Origin: Deltaproteobacteria bacterium
GTDB taxonomy: Bacteria; Desulfobacterota; Syntrophia; Syntrophales; UBA2210
Direction of reading: 5' to 3'
DNA: 7,399 nucleotides
Assembly (NCBI GenBank): GCA_016934695.1
Contig: JAFGSH010000272.1
Coordinates: forward strand, 1-7,399
In this document: piece after piece, positions 4,390 through 7,399 of the stretch
Layout of the letters: each line of letters starts with the position of its first letter
How positions within the stretch are numbered: the first letter of the stretch is position 1
Notes under the pieces: model-generated
Seen by the model: only the letters and a program-made list of their open reading frames with translations
Databases searched by the model: none
Told to the model about the DNA's origin: nothing
Translations under genes and position numbers: made by a program

Positions 4390-6426
4390 ATGAAAACGGC
4401 ACTGTGTTGTTCCATAGTCGTCGGCATGTGTGTGCTTTTGAATACGCCCGCCGCTATCGGTGCGGTTGCAGGAGAGGAAACCATAACCCTGGAAGAGGTT
4501 GTCGTAACGGCAACGAAGACCGCGGAGAAGCGGAAAGATATTCCGAACTCCGTTATTACCGTAGATAGAATGGACATCGAAGGATCATCCGCGACGTCCG
4601 TGGGAGAGCTTTTGGCGAACGAACTGGGGGTGGATTGGAGGACATACGGAAATTACGGCGGCGCCGCCCAGGAGATACACATTCGGGGGATGGGAGGCGA
4701 TGCCACCCAGGTGTTCGTGAACGGGGCGAACGTCAATTCTCCCTCACTCGGCGTCGCCGATGTGGCGAAAATCCCCCTGAATAACATTGAGCGCATCGAA
4801 ATCGTAAAGGGTTCCGGATCTCTCCTCTACGGCTCGGGCGCCATGGGCGGAACGGTCAACATCATCACCAAGGGACCGGAACGGGATAAAGTCGATTTCA
4901 AGGCCAGTGCCGGCTACGGAACAGAGGACACGTATCAGGTGTCGGCCGAGCAGGGGATGTTTGTCACCGACGATCTCGGCTACTACATCACCACCAGCCG
5001 GCGGGAAACAGACGGATTTCGCGACAACAGCGACCTGACGCACAACGACGTATCGCTCAAACTGGTGTACGACAGCGATGCCCTGAATATGAGTCTCTAC
5101 GGAGATTACATGGATCGGGAATACGGGAGACCGGGGGCTGTGCCCCCTTCGGGGACACAGGACTATTACATCAGCGGCGTGAAATTCTACAGCAGCGAAT
5201 CGGCGAGCGTCCTCAACGAAGGGAGTGATGAGGACGGCCACATCGTCCTTCAGATACAATCAAATCCGGTGAAGTGGTTCAATCTCAGGGTGAGGGGCGA
5301 TTACACCTACATGGAGAACTATAACTACGACCGCTATCATTCTTCCGGGAAGGGGCAGAAATCCTGGACAACAAACGAAGTAAGAGGGGTAGAAGGAACG
5401 GTGGAGATCAAGCCGTTCAAGGGCGCAAGCCTCTTGCTCGGCGCGGACTACAAGGACTACGACTGGAAGAACGAGACCGTGCCGCTCGACGCCGGCGGCA
5501 ATGACATAGCCGGATCGCAGACCAAAACGAAGGCCGATTTACGTACAAAGGGGGCGTACGCGGAGGCTCAGTACCGGCCATGCACGTACGTCAAGGGACT
5601 GGTCGGAATCAGGCATGAAGACCACTCCGCCTTCGGGTACGAGGATCTCGCCCGTTTCGGCCTGGTGATGAATCCGCTGGAAAACACTGTCTTCAAGGTG
5701 AGCCGGGGGAAACACTTCAAGGCACCGACTCCCAACGACCTCTTCTGGCCCTATGAGGACTGGGGGTATGGAATGGGGACCGAAGGGAATCCCGATCTGA
5801 AGCCAGAGACGGGATGGCACACGGACGCAACCGTCGAGCAGAGCTTTGCCGACGAGAAGGTATTCGTCACGGTCTCGTATTTCAAATGGGATATTGACGA
5901 TAAAATCCGATGGGTTCCCGACAGCAACTATTTCTACAGACCGGAAAATCTCGACAGCTATAAGGCCGAAGGGTGGGAGCTGGGAGCAAGGATCGGACCC
6001 TTCTATAACACAATGCTGTCCCTCAGCTATACCAACACCGATGCAAAAGAAAACAAACAGGGCGGCGTCGAACGCCAGGCCCTGTATACCCCTGACGGCC
6101 AGTTCAAAGGGGCCCTGACCCATTGGACTGAATTCGGTCTCAACACGACGCTCACCGTTCGGCATGTGGGGAAGCGACCCGGGATGTACGGCAGCGACGC
6201 CGACGCCAGCCCATCCCGGACCCTGGCATCATACTGGACAACGGACATCAAGATGGAGCAGCGTTTCTACGACCACTGGATACTGACCATTACGGGCATC
6301 AACCTGTTTGACAAGGGGTACGAGACCTACGTAGAAACATTCTATGACTATACGAGCACGGCGACGCTCTGCTCTTATCCAGGGGTTGCACGATCTGTCT
6401 TCTGCAGTCTCGGTTATGAATTTTAG
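4390..6426 (+). CDS. btuB: TonB-dependent outer-membrane cobalamin receptor (BtuB type)
   Basis: The 678-residue protein starts with a signal peptide: basic MK, hydrophobic residues 4-18, likely cleavage after AVA (25-27). A TonB box-like segment TITLEEVVVTA (31-41) follows, then a plug domain (about 45-165) with IRGMGGDATQVFVNG (98-112) and ERIEIVKGSGSLLYGSGAMG (134-153). The rest is a 22-strand-type beta-barrel rich in alternating aromatic residues, ending in YEF; a terminal Phe is the usual signal for BAM insertion. It would bring cobalamin or another corrinoid into the periplasm using TonB-ExbBD energy. The B12 specificity is inferred mainly from the two cobalamin riboswitches upstream, since barrel sequence alone does not settle the ligand. 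It is somewhat longer than E. coli BtuB (614 residues with signal). No btuFCD, tonB or cobalamin-salvage genes adjoin it in the window. Two Cys (661 and 672) lie close together near the C-terminus. An N-terminal extension of 27 residues from ATG 4309 is possible but would bury the signal peptide. Confidence 0.92.
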   Translation: MKTALCCSIVVGMCVLLNTPAAIGAVAGEETITLEEVVVTATKTAEKRKDIPNSVITVDRMDIEGSSATSVGELLANELGVDWRTYGNYGGAAQEIHIRGMGGDATQVFVNGANVNSPSLGVADVAKIPLNNIERIEIVKGSGSLLYGSGAMGGTVNIITKGPERDKVDFKASAGYGTEDTYQVSAEQGMFVTDDLGYYITTSRRETDGFRDNSDLTHNDVSLKLVYDSDALNMSLYGDYMDREYGRPGAVPPSGTQDYYISGVKFYSSESASVLNEGSDEDGHIVLQIQSNPVKWFNLRVRGDYTYMENYNYDRYHSSGKGQKSWTTNEVRGVEGTVEIKPFKGASLLLGADYKDYDWKNETVPLDAGGNDIAGSQTKTKADLRTKGAYAEAQYRPCTYVKGLVGIRHEDHSAFGYEDLARFGLVMNPLENTVFKVSRGKHFKAPTPNDLFWPYEDWGYGMGTEGNPDLKPETGWHTDATVEQSFADEKVFVTVSYFKWDIDDKIRWVPDSNYFYRPENLDSYKAEGWELGARIGPFYNTMLSLSYTNTDAKENKQGGVERQALYTPDGQFKGALTHWTEFGLNTTLTVRHVGKRPGMYGSDADASPSRTLASYWTTDIKMEQRFYDHWILTITGINLFDKGYETYVETFYDYTSTATLCSYPGVARSVFCSLGYEF

Positions 6427-6550
6427 TCCTGGTCCCGTTCGTCTTTGGAGGGGCCTCGAAGAAGTATATCATCAACAGGGAAGTGCACGGAACAACGACG
6501 TCGAAGACGGCGAACCACCGTTTTCTTCATATGAACAAGACCGTGCCCTT

Positions 6551-6591
6551 GGACCTGCGGGGGCGCAGGACTCTTGCGCTCCCGCAGGTCC
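6551..6591. terminator. 17-bp-stem GC-rich hairpin after btuB
   Basis: GGACCTGCGGG (6551-6561) pairs perfectly with CCCGCAGGTCC (6581-6591). The stem continues inward through one G-T wobble and GCGCA/TGCGC, giving 17 bp around the 7-nt loop GGACTCT (6568-6574). It sits 124 nt after the btuB stop. No T-tract follows directly on either strand; the nearest T-rich bases on the plus strand begin about 15 nt later. It is probably a transcript-end hairpin (terminator, or a 3'-end-protecting structure left after Rho-dependent termination), but a repeat element is possible. Confidence 0.55.
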
Positions 6592-6593
6592 CT

Positions 6594-6684
6594 GATATCC
6601 CCTCAATTTCTTTCAAGATTTCCGACCATTATCATGTCATCGATATCCTCTCAAGCTTGAAATTGCGCATCAAATAGGATATCG
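6594..6684. repeat. GATATCC motif cluster with nested palindromes
   Basis: GATATCCCCTCAA (6594-6606) recurs as GATATCCTCTCAA (6642-6654) with one mismatch in 13. The second copy is part of CGATATCCT (6641-6649), which forms a perfect 9-bp inverted repeat with AGGATATCG (6676-6684). Between the arms lies the perfect 10-bp palindrome TCAAGCTTGA (6651-6660). The right arm overlaps the -10 of the candidate mnmA promoter, and the inner palindrome overlaps its -35. This could be an operator, or a hairpin if transcribed from upstream. Confidence 0.5.
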
Positions 6685-6685
6685 T
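6657..6685 (+). promoter_or_regulatory. candidate mnmA promoter
   Basis: TTGAAA (6657-6662) and TATCGT (6680-6685) are spaced by 17 nt, matching sigma70 consensus at 5 of 6 and 4 of 6. Transcription would begin near 6692, about 48 nt before the mnmA ATG. TACAAT at 6702-6707 is a better -10 but has no matching -35. Confidence 0.45.
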
Positions 6686-6739
6686 CCTTGCTTGTGAAAA
6701 TTACAATGACTTCAATGTGATTGAGAGGATTCTCCGGGG

Positions 6740-7399
6740 ATGGCAGAGGGCGTGCTTGTCGGCATCAGCGGCGGCGTTGACAGCGCCGTGGCGGCGGCGA
6801 TCCTTCAGGAGCGGGGGTACCGCGTGGAGGGGTTGTACCTGCGAAACGGGTTCCCCGTGGGAAACGAGCGGGACGCGGCGGCGGTCGCGGACCGTCTGGG
6901 ATTTCCGTTCCACACACGGGACATCGCACCCTCCTTCAGAGGAGAGGTCGTTGATTACTTCGCCGAAGAGTACCTCGCGGGAAGGACCCCGAATCCGTGC
7001 ATCGTGTGCAATAAGCGGATCAAATTCAGATATCTCCTCGAAGAGGCACATGCGCGGGGATTGGGCTTCGTTGCAACCGGTCATTACGCCCGTATCGAAG
7101 ACATGGGGAGGGAAGACGGCCTCGGACTCTTCAAAGGGATCGACAGGGGAAAGGATCAGTCCTATTTCCTCTTCCAACTCGGTCAAGAAGAGCTTCGCCG
7201 CCTGATACTCCCCAACGGAGACCGGACAAAGGGAGCGGTACAAGAGATGGCCCAGAATCTCGGGCTTCCCTCTCAGAGGGAAAGCCAGGAGATCTGCTTT
7301 ATCCCTGACGACAATTACCGGCATTTCCTGGAGCATTATCCGGCCACCCTCCCCCCTCCCGGCAATATCGTGGACAGGGAGGGGAACATCGTGGGGAGG
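6740..7399 (+). CDS. mnmA: tRNA-specific 2-thiouridylase MnmA, 3' end beyond the window
   Basis: The first 220 codons are present, of about 350-360 usual for the family. MnmA activates U34 of tRNA-Lys, -Glu and -Gln with ATP and inserts sulfur delivered as a persulfide by a cysteine desulfurase relay, giving 2-thiouridine. Visible motifs are the PP-loop SGGVDS (residues 10-15), RTPNPCIVCN (82-91), ATGHYAR (112-118), KDQSYFL (138-144) and ESQEICF (181-187). By alignment with E. coli MnmA, Cys90 corresponds to nucleophile Cys102 and Cys186 to the persulfide Cys199. Cys87 replaces E. coli Asp99, giving the CxxC form found in many other bacteria. The segment after the first strand (about 35-45) is short, as in deltaproteobacterial-type MnmA. 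The ATG follows GAGAGGA (6723-6729) by 10 nt. The enzyme is cytoplasmic. Probably transcribed from its own promoter and not with btuB, given the hairpin at 6551-6591. Confidence 0.96.
   Translation, partial: MAEGVLVGISGGVDSAVAAAILQERGYRVEGLYLRNGFPVGNERDAAAVADRLGFPFHTRDIAPSFRGEVVDYFAEEYLAGRTPNPCIVCNKRIKFRYLLEEAHARGLGFVATGHYARIEDMGREDGLGLFKGIDRGKDQSYFLFQLGQEELRRLILPNGDRTKGAVQEMAQNLGLPSQRESQEICFIPDDNYRHFLEHYPATLPPPGNIVDREGNIVGR

Larger units (their letters stand above)
6427..6739. other. 313-bp intergenic region between btuB and mnmA
   Basis: I find no credible gene here. Its left part (6427-6550) shows nothing convincing. Its right part holds a long GC-rich hairpin (6551-6591), three copies of a GATATCC-type motif (6594-6684) and a candidate mnmA promoter (6657-6685), each listed separately. 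Short plus-strand frames here have no SD and no recognisable product. Confidence 0.6.

Noticed and set aside
5539..6165. A 208-codon minus-strand frame within btuB
   Set aside because: Antisense shadow of the beta-barrel coding region; no SD or domain.
6701..7336. A 211-codon minus-strand frame
   Set aside because: Antisense to mnmA, which carries all expected motifs.
1..7399. CRISPR arrays, tRNA genes, transposases, phage or toxin-antitoxin genes
   Set aside because: No regularly spaced repeats, cloverleaf-like sequences, or recognisable proteins of these classes were seen on either strand.

Overview
The window looks like part of the chromosome of an anaerobic Gram-negative bacterium, most likely of the former Deltaproteobacteria (Desulfobacterota and relatives). 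This is inferred from a complete outer-membrane TonB-dependent receptor, a NIL-domain 2[4Fe-4S] ferredoxin of a kind common in strict anaerobes, a DUF1015 protein, an MnmA with a CxxC active-site motif, and moderately GC-rich coding sequence with strong Shine-Dalgarno (SD) sites. The species cannot be named from the sequence alone.

Layout. (1) 1-845, minus strand: a DUF1015 protein cut by the window edge. (2) 996-1937, plus strand: a small alpha/beta hydrolase followed 54 nt later by a NIL/ferredoxin protein. (3) 3514-1973, minus strand: a compact three-gene unit of a 285-aa alpha/beta hydrolase, a 95-aa PC4-like protein and a 113-aa two-helix membrane protein that starts with GTG. (4) 3515-4389: an 875-nt stretch with no conventional gene but dense RNA signals. 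It holds a divergent pair of candidate promoters, two cobalamin (B12) riboswitches in tandem (3678-3816 and 4087-4238), three very short ORFs and several hairpins. (5) 4390-6426, plus strand: a BtuB-type TonB-dependent receptor. (6) 6427-6739: an intergenic region with a 17-bp-stem hairpin and a cluster of GATATCC-type repeats around a candidate promoter. (7) 6740-7399, plus strand: the 5' part of mnmA, open at the right edge.

The most interesting part is the btuB leader. Each riboswitch is followed within a few bases by a strong SD and a short ORF. After riboswitch 1 comes a 22-codon ORF whose stop overlaps the start of a 36-codon ORF (TGATG). After riboswitch 2 comes a 10-codon ORF with a near-perfect SD; its stop lies one base before an ATG in frame with btuB. 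I see no uridine-tract terminator between 3817 and 4389. A single transcript could therefore pass two B12-sensing gates and a chain of short translated ORFs before reaching the receptor. The aptamers, SD sites and stop/start overlaps are read directly; the regulatory logic is inferred.

The other genes are housekeeping-like (mnmA, tRNA U34 thiolation) or conserved but poorly characterised (DUF1015, the hydrolase/PC4-like/membrane unit). No tRNA, rRNA, CRISPR array, transposase or phage gene was recognised.
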